A stretch of 64,000 nucleotides of DNA from Calliphora vicina (GCF_958450345.1 NC_088781.1:53274315-53338314); one strand, 5' to 3'; counted from the stretch's first letter, positions 46,760 through 59,115 are shown. Notes: generated by a model from the sequence alone, not told the origin. A program made the numbers and translations.

Positions 46760-47560
46760 AGGAGTCAGTGATCAAGATTATTATTAATAGCAGGTTCCAA
46801 AGCTTAATTCCTTGTATATTAAAGCTATTCGAAAAACTATTCCAAAAGAAAATCATACCATTTTTAAATCAGAAAAATATAATCCCAGTTCATCAATTTG
46901 GTTTCCGCGAACGTCATGGACATATCGAACAAGTTAATCGTATAAATGGAGAGATAAGAAAATCGTTTGAATTAAGGAAATATTGTTCTGCTATATTTTG
47001 TAATGTTGCTCAAGCGTTCGCCAAAGTATGGCCTGGTATATAAAACCATGTACCCATAAACTACTGGAATCTTATATATCGGACCGTCTATTTAAAGTTA
47101 AGTACAACGATCATGTGACAAGAGAATATAAGATTGAAGCAGGCGTACCACAACGAAGTGTTCTTGGACATACTCTCTATTTAATTTACATCTCCGACTT
47201 GCTTACGAGTGATTAAATTAACAATTTCTACATTTGCTGATGATACCGCCATTACTAGCTCACACGAAACCCACTCATAGCATCTAAACAACTTAATGAC
47301 TACCTCAGATGTGTAGAGATATGGTTAAAAAATGGCTAATACGGGTGAATGAGTTAAAAAGTGAGCATTAAGGAGGGGAAATATCCCGCTGGCACACAAT
47401 GTTAATATACCTCAGTCCGATTATGTTACATACCTTGGTATTCACTTGGAAAGACGTCTTACTTGGCGTCGTCATATAGAAACCAAGAGACTTCATATGA
47501 AGTTAAAAGCCTTTAGCCTTTATTGGTTAATTAGTGACCAATTAAAATTTACTTACTTAC
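46760..47560 (+). pseudogene. Jockey-clade reverse transcriptase (broken)
   Basis: Reverse transcriptase of a Jockey-type LINE. Frame 46768-47043 reads CILKLFEKLFQKKI, NIIPVHQFGFRERHG, EQVNRIN, KYCSAIFCNVAQAFAKVW; the palm Asp (usual LDVAQAFDKVW) is Asn/Ala here. Frame 47028-47216 reads SYISDRLFKVKYND, EAGVPQRSVLGHTLYLIY. A third frame gives FADDTAITSSHE near 47233, the catalytic box, and YVTYLGIHLERRLTWRRHIE near 47430. Three frames and lost catalytic residues mean it is inactive; EN and N-terminal parts are missing. Confidence 0.85.
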
Positions 47561-47569
47561 TTGAGATGG

Positions 47570-47975
47570 CTATAAATAACTGTTTAGGTCAGTAGCCTGA
47601 TTCAGAAAATGTTCCATGCGCATCGATCTAATGCGCTTCGCCTCCACCAAGTTTTGCGGGATCTTCCTCAGCTTAATTCTTCCACCGGAGTTTGGGTCTT
47701 CCCCTTCTACGTTTTTCTTCGGGTTCGGGTTCGAATTTGAATGATTTTCTCGCTGGAGCATTCTCATCCGTACGTATGAAATGCCCTATCCAGCGCAACC
47801 GGTGTACTTTCATGCGCTTAACTATGTTGATATCCTCTTACAACTCATATAGCTCGTAATTCATGGCGATACTCTCCATCGACGCAAATAGTTCCATATA
47901 TTTTGGGGAGAATCTTTCCCTCAAACACCCCAAGAATAGCTTTATCTGCTTGCGTAAGAACCCGCCATATAGTAC
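47570..47975 (-). pseudogene. RTE-like LINE ORF C-terminus
   Basis: Minus strand from 47975: RVLTQADKAILGVFEGKILP, KIYG, then HRLRWIGHFIRTDENAPARK type block with frameshift, RRGRPKLRW-like and EEDPAKLG. This matches the C-terminal region of RTE-type and related endonuclease-RT proteins (FERKILRKIYG ... RLRWLGHV.RM). It abuts the Jockey fragment in opposite orientation. Confidence 0.7.
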
Positions 47976-48196
47976 CACGGTGTTCTATGGAGTGTAATTT
48001 TTATTTGTCGAGAGAAGGCTTTGTTTCTAAGCTGCTTGCTTAGTCTGAAATAGCATATATGAGCAAGAATAGTTCTTCGTTTTATCTCCAAACTGCAGGT
48101 AAAAATAAATGATCCGATAAAGCGATATTAATTATGCCATAGATTATACCCATATCATTTTGAAACCGTCGATATACATTATTTCAAGTTATTTTA

Positions 48197-48930
48197 TTAG
48201 ATGTATGACTTAAAAATGCGGGATTTTTTATAAATTTTTAGATTTTATTTTGTTAAATTTATTAAAAGCGGTGACCTTTGTTAGCTCTGACCGTTTCCCA
48301 TCTTTCTGGCAGCATATGGATTCCGAGCTGAAAAAACTGCTCATCTTTTGAGGCTAAGAACGAATCAAGCGTATCCCAGAGAGAGAGAGAGAGAGCGTTC
48401 TGCATCGAGAGTAATGCATATTCTGGTGGTTTTTCGGCAAATGCTCGCTTCAAATGAATCAGTTGCGTTCGGTATAGGTTTTCTGTGATGGTCTGGCCAG
48501 ATTTCAGACAGGTGGGAGCCTTTTGGTCCCACCATATACAGACCATTACCTTAGCGTATTGGAAATTTGGCTTTGGTGTCGATTCGACTGGTTAGACAGG
48601 CTTCAAATACGATATCTTACGCTGTTATCGTAATGAATCCATTTTTCATCGCAAGTAAACACAATTTTCTTTTATAGCGTTCAAACAACATTTCAGACAT
48701 GCAAAATCGTCTCTCAAGGTCTCTCTGCTTCAATTCATATGGTACCCAATTTTTTTTAATTTTGGATGAATCCTGCTACTCGCAAACGTTTTGAATTTAA
48801 TAATTTTGCAAGCTCTTGCTGAGTTTCACAACAATCTTCATGGAGTAATCCCTCTAACTCTTGGTCTTCAAACTTTTTTGGCTTGCAATCTTTGTCTTCC
48901 GTGTCAAAATCATCACTTTTATTCTTTTTA
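48197..48930 (-). pseudogene. mariner (irritans-type) with terminal repeat and internal deletion
   Basis: 3' terminal repeat TTAGATGTATGACTTAAAAA at 48197 after a TA, the same repeat as at 26191. The minus strand runs from LEGLLHEDCCETQQELAKL near 48865 through ERRFCMSEMLFER to VCIWWDQKAPTCLKSGQT, YRTQLIHLKRAFAEKPPEYA, then jumps to SMQNALSLSLWDTLDSFLAS and ERWETVRANKG. The HDNARP block with the second catalytic Asp is deleted. A GAGA run (GAGAGAGAGAGAGAG near 48379) lies at the junction. Confidence 0.8.
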
Positions 48931-50390
48931 AGTTATCTAAAAAATTTCTAAGATGATGTATAATGAATTTGTACTTTTTGAAAAGCTAACTTTACGCCAA
49001 ATATTTTAAATTAAAAAAACATTTATAATTTTTGATACCGACGGGATCAGGTCCATACCGACGGGATCAGGTCGCTGAGAATTTACTTAGCACTGTTATT
49101 TACATTCATAAAAATGTTATTATGTAGGCAACATGCTTTTTTTTATGAATTTCTATGTTAGGTAAATTCTCAACGAGTTGTTAAGTTTTCCCTAATTTAT
49201 TTGACACGTAAAAAACATGAGGTAGACATGTTATATATCAATGGATAGAGGATTTTGTCTACTTTTGACAATTAAAAAATTCATGGAATACTTTTTTGAA
49301 AAATATGACAAAAAATGCTCTTTATTGAATTTTGCATAAATACAAATTTTTCAAATTGAAATAAAATTTTTATTTATGCATATTTTTTAATGAAATTTCA
49401 CAGTTATGTAGATTTTTCTATTTAAAATGGAAAAATTAAAACAAATTTTGAAATTTGTTATCAAGTATCCCGCAATTCCCAAAAAAATCTTATAGCCAAA
49501 AAAACGAAAAAATGGAATTTTTTGGTTTTTTGGCTATAATATCCATACCAGGGGCGGAGTTATCGGAACTCTTTGCAAAATAATTAAGAACTTATTGGGC
49601 CATCTAATATAGGTTACTATGTTTTGATATCGAGTATGCGATTTGAGAATTTTTGCCGTAAAATTGAATTTTACATAAAAAATAGGCATTTTTTGAATGG
49701 ACCTGATCCCGTCGGTATCAAAAATTATAAATGTTTTTTTTTCATTTAAAATATTTGGGGTAAAGTTAGCTTTTCAAAAAGTATAAATTCATTATACATC
49801 CTCTTAGAAATTTTTTAAATAACTTAAAACGAATAAATGTACTTTTTTCCCAAAAAAAATTGCGAAAAATCGCCTTTTTTTAATTTTTTTAAATTCAAAT
49901 GCATGTAACTTTGGACTCAGTCATGATTTTTAAACACTTCTTTCTTTATTTGATATATAGATCTATTGTTAATCCTATAAAAGAAAAATGGATAAAATCG
50001 GGGAATATTTGGAACCGCGGTCACCAAAAAACTGGGTGGGTAAAAATGTTGAAAATTAAATTTTCAAATACGAATATCTCCTAAGCTATAAGAGATAATT
50101 GATAGCTACGACGAGGTTTTATGTAGTGCTCGACGAGGAGATTCTATATGTGTATTTTTTTTAAATCGGAACACAAACGAAGAAATAGTATCATTTTAAA
50201 AATTTAACATACCCGAGGTGTCCTACTTTGGGAACCCCTGGTCCCGCTCCTGTGGTCCAAATTCAAAACTACACTACACTTCCTCTTTGCGCATGTGAAA
50301 TTTCATTCAAATCGGCGTAAGGGTTTAGAAGTTACAGATTTATTTCCATCTTTTTTTATTCTCATACCACTGTGGGACAGCTCTAGACTT
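48920..50390 (+). mobile_element. Foldback-like element copy 2 with ~135-bp internal inverted repeats
   Basis: Left arm about 48920-49056 and right arm about 49701-49840 are close inverted copies sharing TTTTAAGTTATCTAAAAAA-like sequence, CTTTTTGAAAAGCTAACTTT and GATACCGACGGGATCAGGTC. The left arm tip repeats CATACCGACGGGATCAGGTC twice. 49860-50390 continues to a CATACCACTGTGGGAC end. A reversed, interrupted copy lies at 15045-18815. No coding frame. Class unknown. Confidence 0.6.
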
Positions 50391-51338
50391 GGTGTTGCAC
50401 GGTGAGGATGATCCAATTATGACCTCCACAGATCGGAAATTCCGACGGGGATACATAACTAGTTTCGTAGGGTATTAGCAAAAATTCATAGAAAAGTGTC
50501 TTTCATAAACCCTCGATAGAATGTTGATGGTTCAATTCCCGCCAAAGTTTCTGGGTGTTTCTGCAGACGAGTAGAAAGGTTTAGCAGTTTGTGTTTGTTA
50601 AAAAAAAGTTGTTCATATAACTTCCTCAGTTATCTTTAACTACAAGATTTCCCAGAGACATCATTCCACCGTCAACAGGATATATATTTTCCAATTCTTT
50701 ACAAGATTTTGTTTAATGATACGAATATTTCTATACAAATCACATTGTGAAAAACTAATCCCCCTCCCACCAAAACAAAGAGGACTCAATTCAGGAAACA
50801 GGAAGTAGAATACAAGTTTATGGGTGTAGATGCAAATTTACTGTATTTGCTGAATCTTTCTCACGGTTATACTTATGGCAGCATTTATTAAGTGTACATA
50901 ACTTTGTGTAATCTGCCTAATAATTGAAGAAAACAAGTTGGTTGATTCTGCAATCTATTAATGAATGAATAAAGTGAACATCTTGTGTGTGTAATTTCGA
51001 GACTGCAATTAATGCAGAAACGACACACATGTAGAAACTTACATGGCCACTAATGAATTGTGTTTAGTAGACCAATGGAGGTGCCTACGAATCACACCCA
51101 GTTGTGGCAGAAGTGATTTGAAAGAAAGTTTTTAACTAAACTGGCAATTTGTTGATAACAACTGTTATAATGCAATTTTGTCCGATGTATTTAGCAAGCG
51201 TTTTGTTAGAAGCAGCAAGTGATTCCTTCCATATTTCATTAAATTGATCATTGTCGTTTATTTAGTGGAACAGCTTTTGTATGTTTTGTTGCAACCTATA
51301 GGAACTTCCGAACTTTAACAGTTATTCAGTTTGTTTTG
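50391..51338. other. Non-coding stretch
   Basis: No gene recognised. GGTTCAATTCC at 50530 resembles an RNA polymerase III B box, but no tRNA fold fits around it. Confidence 0.35.
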
Positions 51339-51339
51339 C

Positions 51340-52020
51340 CAAATCACCATGGACGGATATAGCGTTGAACAACAATTGGAAATGATGTAATTGTTGTATC
51401 AAAATGGGTGTTCTGTTCAAGCAAATTCCACGAGATTCGTCCTAATTTTCATCAAAAAATCATCTTCAGCGATTACGCCCATAGCTGGATAACAAACAAA
51501 ATTCTCGAATCTACATGAGATCCAATGTATCCCGAAAAAGTCACTATTTGGTGAGGATTTTGGGCTGGCGGCATAATCGGTCCCCATTTCTTTGAGAATG
51601 CGTTAGGCAGGCCATCAACGGCGAGCGTTATAGGTCGATGATTACCAACTTCTTTTGACCTGAATTGGATGATTTGGACACCAACGTTACGTGAAAAACA
51701 GCTCATACCACAATGGACATTCTGCACGAGCGATTGGAGGTCATGGTGATCTCACGTGGAGGTGATGTGATCTGTTTACCAAGATCGTGCGATTTGACCC
51801 CGTTACACTCTTTCTTGTGGGAGTTTCTTAAGTCGTAGGTCTATGAGAATAAGCCACAAACCACAGTGGCCCTCAAAACCAACATAACCCATGCCGGACT
51901 TAGGAAAATTAGAATTTTCGGATGCGATCCACCAAGCGAAGCCACTGCGGATGATATCTCACACTTTGTTTTATTTAAATTTAAAGATAGGAAGCGCTTA
52001 ATGAAAGACCCTTTACTTCA
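51340..52020 (+). pseudogene. mariner-like transposon (DLTPLD group), internally deleted
   Basis: The start MDGYSVEQQLEMM leads into LYQNGCSVQA at 51350-51425, then a jump of several hundred bases of the usual sequence to HEIRPNFHQKIIFSDYAHSW and VTIW*GFWAGGIIGPHFFEN, DLDTNVT-like, then the LHERLEVMVISRGGDV region and CDLTPLHSFLWEFLKS, YENKPQTTVALKTNI. QQDGATCH is replaced by a frameshifted remnant. The end decays near KRLMKDPLL. Same group as 18816, 19255 and 32066. Confidence 0.75.
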
Positions 52021-52024
52021 TCAA

Positions 52025-53825
52025 ACCAAATAATTATGGAACTATCAAATACTCATAGAAGCTGAGTCTGTAAATTGTTAAGTAAATTCCAGTGATATAA
52101 ATCCTTGCGCCATTTATTTCGCCTGCACTACTCAAACACCTTGTAAAGGATCTTATCCAAAATGAAAGAATAAAAGCTTTGTCACAATTGACTTAAACCA
52201 CAAAAAACTTACTTACTACCTGTTTACTCCCTCTCTGCCCCTTAAGCATTATTCTATACCCATAGTGCGTACCGTGTTCCCAAGAAATTAATTTACTTTC
52301 ATGCGAGTTCATGTGGTCTGTCTAGGTATGAAATGGTTTGAAGTTGCAATCAACCAACACAAGAGAGCCTTCAATCTATTTTCGCTCTAATCAGCCATGA
52401 ATATCTAGACTTTAGACACATTTGTATTTTGTTAGATTTTCTTATGTTGCAGTTGCTGTTTTCGTAAAATTGCATTAATATTTCGTTGTTGTTTTTTATT
52501 ATTATTATTCAATTCAATGGATCAGGTGAGTGGGTGGATTTGCTAGATGGCTGGGTGAAATAAACACATTTTCTTGGCTGATTGACTGCATTTATTTTTA
52601 TTGTTGTTTTGTGGCTGCCACTTTGCCAAGAGTTAGAAATGTTATGCAATTTTTGAAATTATATTCAAGCGATTTACGACTATTATATCCATACAAACAT
52701 ACTTAACTTACCACATACAATATTTATTTTATTTCTATTTTGTTTTAGTGCTTGATTTATGTTAAATTTTATAAAAAAATATGTATATACGAGTTTAACA
52801 AATTAAACAAAATTCTGCTGAATTACATATTTCATTGTAAGACAAATATTTATACAATTGACAAAAAAATGTGTGTCTGAATGTAGGTTAATAACATGTT
52901 GAGATATTAAATGGATTTTGGAAAAGAACTTGACAAAATGTACTCCTAATCTGCCTATATTAAAAATTCTGTAGGTTTGTAGGAGATTGTTTAAAATTAC
53001 AAAGTGGACTGATTGCATATTTTGTTTCTTACTTTGGTTAGTTATAGCGGATGTGATGGTAATCTTAATAAATTCAAATTGAAAGATATTCACTTTATTA
53101 AATATTGTTGAAATTATAATCCAGCAAAACAAAAGAACGAAGTGTTTGGAGATATTAACCCAAATGGGTCAACATAGCAATAGATCTTCAAGCGGTGGCT
53201 GAAACCCATCGTGTAAGGGACCTGTATATATCTATCTTTAAAAAACGATATGGGAGAACTTTTAACATCGAAAACTCAACAAGTTACGCTATGGCAAAAC
53301 TTTTACTCCGGTATGCGGATGTGCTTAACATACACCAAATGCTGATATTGCCCTGAAATAAGTGAACTAATTGCACATATTATAAATGAAAAACTCTCGA
53401 CAAAAATGGTAAAATTTTTGAATTCTATGGATAGATTTTTTTTTAATTTTTTTTCTAAAATTGCGAATTTTTGTGGATGTTTCTCCACATAATTTATGAT
53501 AACTCAAAAACGGTTAGTCTGATATTATTGAAGTAAGCTTTATAAAGTTCCAACCTTTAATCTGTTTATATATTACGTTTTAAACGGCTCAGTAGTTTCG
53601 GAGTTATAATAACAAGAAATTGAAGCAAAAAATATAGTTTTTAGGTGAAAATAGCAAATGGTTTTGTTTTAAAAAACTCATGAAAAATCTAAAACGACAG
53701 GAATGGTTCAGGTTTATTGCTTTATTGCAAACCCAAATATAATAGCAACTAAATGAGAATTCGATCATAAAAATCGATTAACTACTTTCGAATATTCACA
53801 ATTAAGTGAATTCGCTCATTTTCAC
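52025..53825. other. Non-coding stretch
   Basis: A 109-codon minus-strand frame (52803-53132) has no recognised domain and is Ile/Asn/Phe-rich as expected for chance in AT-rich DNA. Confidence 0.35.
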
Positions 53826-53827
53826 AA

Positions 53828-53903
53828 AATTTTAATTTGTAACAAAATCAAAATACATGTAAAACGTCCACTCAAAGCACTCGTTCGCTATAGAAAAATA
53901 GCA
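53828..53903. repeat. Half copy of the palindromic MITE of 5327
   Basis: AAAATACATGTAAAACGTCC followed by CTCAAAGCACTCGTTCGCTA matches the right arm at 5400-5440. Confidence 0.55.
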
Positions 53904-53919
53904 AATTAATCTTCTATAT

Positions 53920-54090
53920 AAATAAAAATCATATGTCGTTCGTTGGTAATTGCATCAGTAGAGAACGGCAGGACCGATTTAGACAAATTTTTTTAAATGT
54001 TGGTCATAGCCCAACTTAGATTTTTACGGAATGAAAAATTGACCACGCCCACTTTTTTCGATTTATCTAAAAATCGGAAAACGGCTACAT
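53920..54090 (+). repeat. Left boundary module of the 113-bp array
   Basis: CTTCTATATAAATAAAAATC then GTAATTGCATCAGTAGAGAA and GGCAGGACCGATTTAGACAA resembles the start of a widespread insect repeat type that often precedes tandem arrays (Helitron-related elements are one possibility). The class is not certain. Confidence 0.35.
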
Positions 54091-54094
54091 CGAT

Positions 54095-55230
54095 TTGGCT
54101 AATTTTTTGTTTAAATGATCATAGTAATATCTTGGCCAATAAGCGTTTAATAAAGAAAAGGAGTTCGATCTGCGATCACTCATATTTCTGACCAAAATTC
54201 GATTTTTTATATAAAAACTCAAAATATCTAAATTCGCTAATAACTTGGCCAATAAGCGTTGAATCAAGAAAAGGAGCTCGATCTGTGATCACTCATATTT
54301 CTGACCAAAATTCGATTTTTTATATAAAAACTCACAATATCTAAATTCGCTATTAACTTGGCCAATAAGTGTTTAATCAAGAAAAAGAGCTCAATTTGTG
54401 ATCACTCATATTTCTGACCCAAAATCGGTTTTTTATATAAAAAAACAAAATATCTAAATTCGCTAATAACTTGGCCAATAAGCGTTGAGTCAAGAAAAGG
54501 ACCTCGATCTGTGATCACTCATATTTCTGACCAAAATTCGATTTTTTATATAAAAACTCACAATATCTAAAATCACTAATAACTTGGCCAATAAGCGTTT
54601 AATCAAGAAAAAGAGCTCGATCTGTGATCTGACAAAAAATCGATTTTTTATATAAAAATTCAAAATATCTAAATTCGCCAATAACTTGGCCAATAAGCGT
54701 TGAATCAAGAAAAGGACCTCGATCTGTGATCACTCATATTTCTGACCAAAAATCTAAATTCGACAAAAACTTGGCCAATAAGCGTTTAATAAAGAAAAGG
54801 AGCTCGATCTGTGATTACTCATATTTCTTATCAAAAATCGATTTTTTATATAAAAACTCAAAATATCTAAATTCGCTAATAACTTGGCCAATAAGCGTTG
54901 AATCAAGAAAAGGAGCTCGATCTGTGATCACTCATATTTCTGACCAAAAATCGATTTTTTATATAAAAACTCAAAATATCTAAATTTGCCAATAACTTGG
55001 CCAATAAATGTTTAATCAAGAAAAAAAGCTCAATTTGTGATCACTCATATTTCTGACCAAAATTCGATTTTTTGTATAAAAACTCAAAATATCTAAATTT
55101 GCTAATAACTTGGCCAATAAGCGTTTAATCAACGAAAGTACCTCTATCTGTGATCATTCATATTTCAGACAAAAAAATCGATTTTTATTATAAAATCTTA
55201 CAATATCTAAAATTTAATTTTAACGACAAT
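54095..55230. repeat. 113-bp tandem array, ~10 units
   Basis: The marker CTTGGCCAATAAG starts at 54131, 54244, 54357, 54470, 54583, 54685, 54770, 54883, 54996 and 55109: seven steps of exactly 113 and two deleted units (102 and 85). Units carry GATCTGTGATCACTCATATT and a TTTTTTATATAAAAA stretch. Frames within it only translate the repeat. Confidence 0.92.
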
Positions 55231-55249
55231 CCATATCGAGCTAAGTCTG

Positions 55250-57420
55250 CCAGAACTCGATGGCTTCTTATTTAATCAAGAAAAGGCTAAAATTGATGTC
55301 TTCCTCGTTGGTGAGAAACTTGCAGGGATATAGGAAACTCTTTTTACTCGGATCTATCTCGAATGGATATTCTATTATTGTGGTCGTCTAGTGTGGTCGT
55401 CTGTTGTTCAGTAGATCTAGAATAGCGACTTAATCCAAATATTTATAATTCCTTTTGACAACTTCAAAATGTTACTATCAAAAATGTTAACCAAATAACT
55501 AATCATGTGAACCTCGTATATGCGACGTTTGATCTCATCTAAATTTCAACAGTTTTTCAACTTTCATTGCAACAATTTCCAACACCCAAAAAAATATTTA
55601 ACAGCAGCAACATCAACAACAACTACAAACAAACAAACATACTTACCAAACGAACTGCAACAAAAGAAAATTGTTATTATTGTATTTAATACCATGATCT
55701 GTATTGACCTTCTTTAATGTACATTTTGCCTAAAAACACATTGCCACGACAAGCGAGCGCAACAAGAAAAAAACAAATGTATGTCCGTCTGTCCATCTTT
55801 AGCAAAACATGATCATGATGTCGCTCACGATCATCATTATGAAGCTCATTAATAGCAAACAATAAAAACAACAACATCGAAATATTCACTAATAAAACAA
55901 ATGAATTTTGTTAAATAAAACATCCTCTAGATACAATATATTCAAGCAGCAGCACCAGCAGCAGCATCATCACCATCGTCATGATCTTAGTGTGGCTGTG
56001 CGAGAGATCTGCAGAGGAAGAAAGTGAATTTGTTGTAGTTTCAATTGATGCTGTTTGTTGCTGCTGCCCATGTTGGCTGCTGTGGCATAGTAAACCCACA
56101 ATCATACCCAACAAACCAATACTTAATTGCAAGTTCAATGTGTCCAATAACTTTTTTGTGTGTGTCTTTCTTTTTAAAACAAAACGAAAAAAAAATGAAT
56201 AATTGCAAGTAAAAGTTATGGTGGAATTTAATACGATTATGGAGTACCCTATTTGAGTGATTTAGTGAGAGATGTTTTAAAACCAGATCATAACCAGAAT
56301 AATCTCCAAGGATCAATTAACAGAGTAGGTTTTTATCTATAGGTGTGTCGGCTTTCCAAATGGCAACTTTGACTGCTAGATCTCTCGCCTTTGAGGAGAG
56401 AGTAAAATTATTCTAATACGTTTGAAGAAAAGGGAAACATACATCCCACTGATCAAACTAACAGTTCAAAATAAAAAAAGTGCTCCTGATATATATAAAG
56501 ATCAATGGTACATATATTGGTCACATGTTGACAAGTCGAAATAAAATTTTTTTTTCCAAGATAAGATAGTGATCTCAAATCGATCATTCAGATGCTGTTG
56601 GGCATCAGTAACTTATCTTGAGTTGTTAAATAAATGAAGATCTCCCTGTAGGTTTAAAGTGGTAAATGGTTGATTGAGAATTGACGCCAGGATTTGTCTC
56701 TGTTTAAACATGTCTATTCATGTCACCTCAACCCAATGGACCAACTTAACAATTTCACCCTGGTGCTTTAGCGCAGCAGCAAATAAAAGAAACCTGTGTG
56801 CAAGTACACCAACTACTTTTATACATTTCTTCTTCATCTTATTTTATTTTATTTCGGCGGTGAAATTGTGTTTCTCTTTTTCTGTCAAACAGGTTCAGTT
56901 CAGTCAGTACGGTGCAAATGAAGAATTTTTACAGTGCGGCCTTTGCGATCCTTTTAAACAGCAATTGCAAACCAAAAACAACACACACACTATAATTGTG
57001 TGTGAACTTAAATGATACTGGAATTAAAGGTGCAGCCTACAGTCAGTCAAACAGTCGGTCGGCCAACAGCAAAACCAAAAAAAATAAAAGAAAAAAATAA
57101 CAACCGAAAATGGTAGAAAATGTTTTAGTCAATGCATTTTTCTTTTATAAATTTTATTATCGCTGATGACCTAGAATATCTCATAAACAACAGCGAATGC
57201 AACGACAGCAGCAGCAACAACAATTGCATGAACAACAAGTTATTGTTATTGTTGTGGTTTTTTGTTCTTTTTTGTTTGTTGGCTTATTTTAACCAATGAT
57301 CCGGAGCCGGTATAAATAATAATGATCTTGTCACTTTTGCTTAATCACTATCACCAATACGCTGGTTCACTCATTTGATGTTAAATTCCATGGCACATTT
57401 TACTGCGTGGGTTGTGTGAG
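55250..57420. other. Non-coding stretch with CAG/CAA runs
   Basis: CAGCAGCA-type runs near 55950, 56060 and 57205 and a TATAAATA at 57311 are present. Frames such as 56674-57015 and 56041-56316 have no recognised domain. It may hold regulatory DNA of a neighbouring gene, without proof. Confidence 0.35.
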
Positions 57421-57424
57421 AGTT

Positions 57425-57550
57425 GGATCTTTTTTTGTAACCAGTTTTAGGAACAATTGTGGATCTTTTAATTTTCGAAATTCAGAAACAATTGTGGATC
57501 TTTTGATGCCCCAGTTTAAGGAACAATCATGGATCTATTACTATCTAGTT
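57425..57550. repeat. 35-bp satellite, oldest left remnant
   Basis: Three to four diverged units with GGAACAATTGTGGATCTTTT. Separated from the next units by the LINE at 57552-59115. Confidence 0.75.
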
Positions 57551-57551
57551 T

Positions 57552-59115
57552 AGGTTATGGGAGGGAGGATAGAGGGAGTAGTGTTTGTGGACATTTAATT
57601 TGAATTTTCCTATATTTACAGTAACGGTTAAGACTTCAGGAGGAAGATTATTCCACATTCGGACAGTACGGCTAAAGAACGAATTTTCCCTGTAATGTGT
57701 TGTGCAATCCACTGTCCAGTCGACAACGAATTGATGAGCCCTTGCCGGAGAACGTGTGTTCTTTAATTTCAGCAGAACACATACGATTGTAGTATGGGTA
57801 GAACAGTCAAACACAACCCACATTGCGACGATCTTTAATTAATCACTAAAGCTGGATATCATACTGTCACCGATAAGCTTCTTAGCCCTCTGCTCTACGC
57901 GGTCGAGTAACTCCAAAATAGACTTCGAAGCACCGGCTCACACATGAGATTTGTATTCCAATTTAGGTGGGATATAAATGGTGTAGATAGTAAGGATATT
58001 AGATGGAGTGAAGTATTTCTTACAACGTTTTAGAGAACCAAGGTACATACTTGAATATTTCTTTCGACACTTGAAAGATGTGTTTTATTCAGCGGAAATC
58101 GCTGAACTGGACACTCATACCTAGAACATCAAGAGCTTCTGATTCCTTAATATTTACACCATCCATAAAAACAGACGGAGAATCATGATCTGTTGTGCGT
58201 TTGTGTGTTAACATACAACATTGAGTCTTGCGTGCATTGAAATCCAATCTATTCGCACAACTCCATTCAGAGATTGTAACAATATCTTGGTAAAGCGTAT
58301 CATTCATGTTTTGCTTCATTGCCTCAATCTCCGACAGGCTCGGACTATATTTGAATGAATCTGAATGGTAAATGTTGCTGTCATCTGCAAAAGAGTAGAT
58401 AGGGTTGGAAGTTTGACGTATGTCATTTAGAAAAATAAGGAATAGAGTAGGAGAAATAGGACGGAGCCTTGCGGTATCCATGAATTAATATTGAACTCAT
58501 TTGATGTGATCCTATCTACAAGAACTCGTATAGTGCGATCTCTGAGGAAGCTCGATATAAATCGAGGGAAGTCATTACCGACACCAAATGCAATACATTT
58601 CGATAAGAACGCATCATGCCACACCCTATCGAACTCCTTAGAAATATCATGAGCCACCACTTTACTTTCGCCACAACGGTGAATGGAACGACACCATTTT
58701 TCCGATAGAAAGGCAAAGCCGTTCTGACGGTCGCTAAATAAATTGTTCGACTCTAAATATTTCACAAGATGGTGGTTAACCATACTATCCATAACTTTGA
58801 AAACTGCAGAACAAATTGCTATTGGATGATCATTTTCAGGGTTATTAGCCTCTCCCTTTTTAGAAATTGGCGTTACATTAGCAACCTTCCAACATATAGG
58901 AAATTCACCGGCACTGTATATGCTGAACAAGTTTGCTTACGGACGGGCTAACGTCGAAGAACACTGCTTCAAGACCAGTACTGGTATATCAACCGATCCA
59001 GGAGACTTGTTCATATTGAGATCCACCAAAAAGTTTTTTAAATGTGCGAGCGTGAAAGAATATATGCGGCATAGTTACTGATACTCTTTCAAGCTCGGAT
59101 TGTTTTCCTGTAAGT
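57552..59115 (-). pseudogene. CR1/Jockey-like LINE, 5' truncated, inserted in the satellite
   Basis: Reverse transcriptase reading down the minus strand: LNMNKSPGSVDIPVLVLKQC near 59020, then FPICWKVANVTPISKKGEAN, HPIAICSAVFKVM (usual YRPIAICS), FSDRQNGF, VVAHDISKEFDRVWHDAFLS (palm Asp present), SWIPQGSVLFLLLYSLFF, a frameshift, PTLFLIFLNDIRQ, YSFADDSNIYHSD (catalytic FADD), WSCANRLDFNARKTQ, and after stops the C-terminal FFSRTVRMWNNLPPEV...LYPPSHNLN. No RNase H and no endonuclease remain. Ends FSRTVRMWN.LP without RNase H suit CR1-like or Jockey clades. Copy 1 of the same 3' end lies at 45525. Confidence 0.85.

Noticed and set aside
48362..48395. GAGA run as a regulatory site
   Set aside because: It lies at the junction of an internal deletion in a mariner relic and is most simply a small simple-repeat expansion.
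50520..50545. tRNA or tRNA-derived SINE suggested by GGTTCAATTCC
   Set aside because: No matching A box or cloverleaf stems upstream within the usual distance.
52803..53132. 109-codon minus-strand frame
   Set aside because: Ile/Asn/Phe-rich, no domain, no splice or promoter context; expected by chance in AT-rich DNA.
56674..57015. 113-codon plus-strand frame with Cys and Phe runs
   Set aside because: No domain, no supporting context; contains a poly-Phe stretch from a TTCTTC/TTTTAT tract.
57311..57318. TATA box TATAAATA with a start site near 57345
   Set aside because: The nearest initiator-like TCACT sits at about -36 spacing or too close, and no exon follows before the satellite and LINE.
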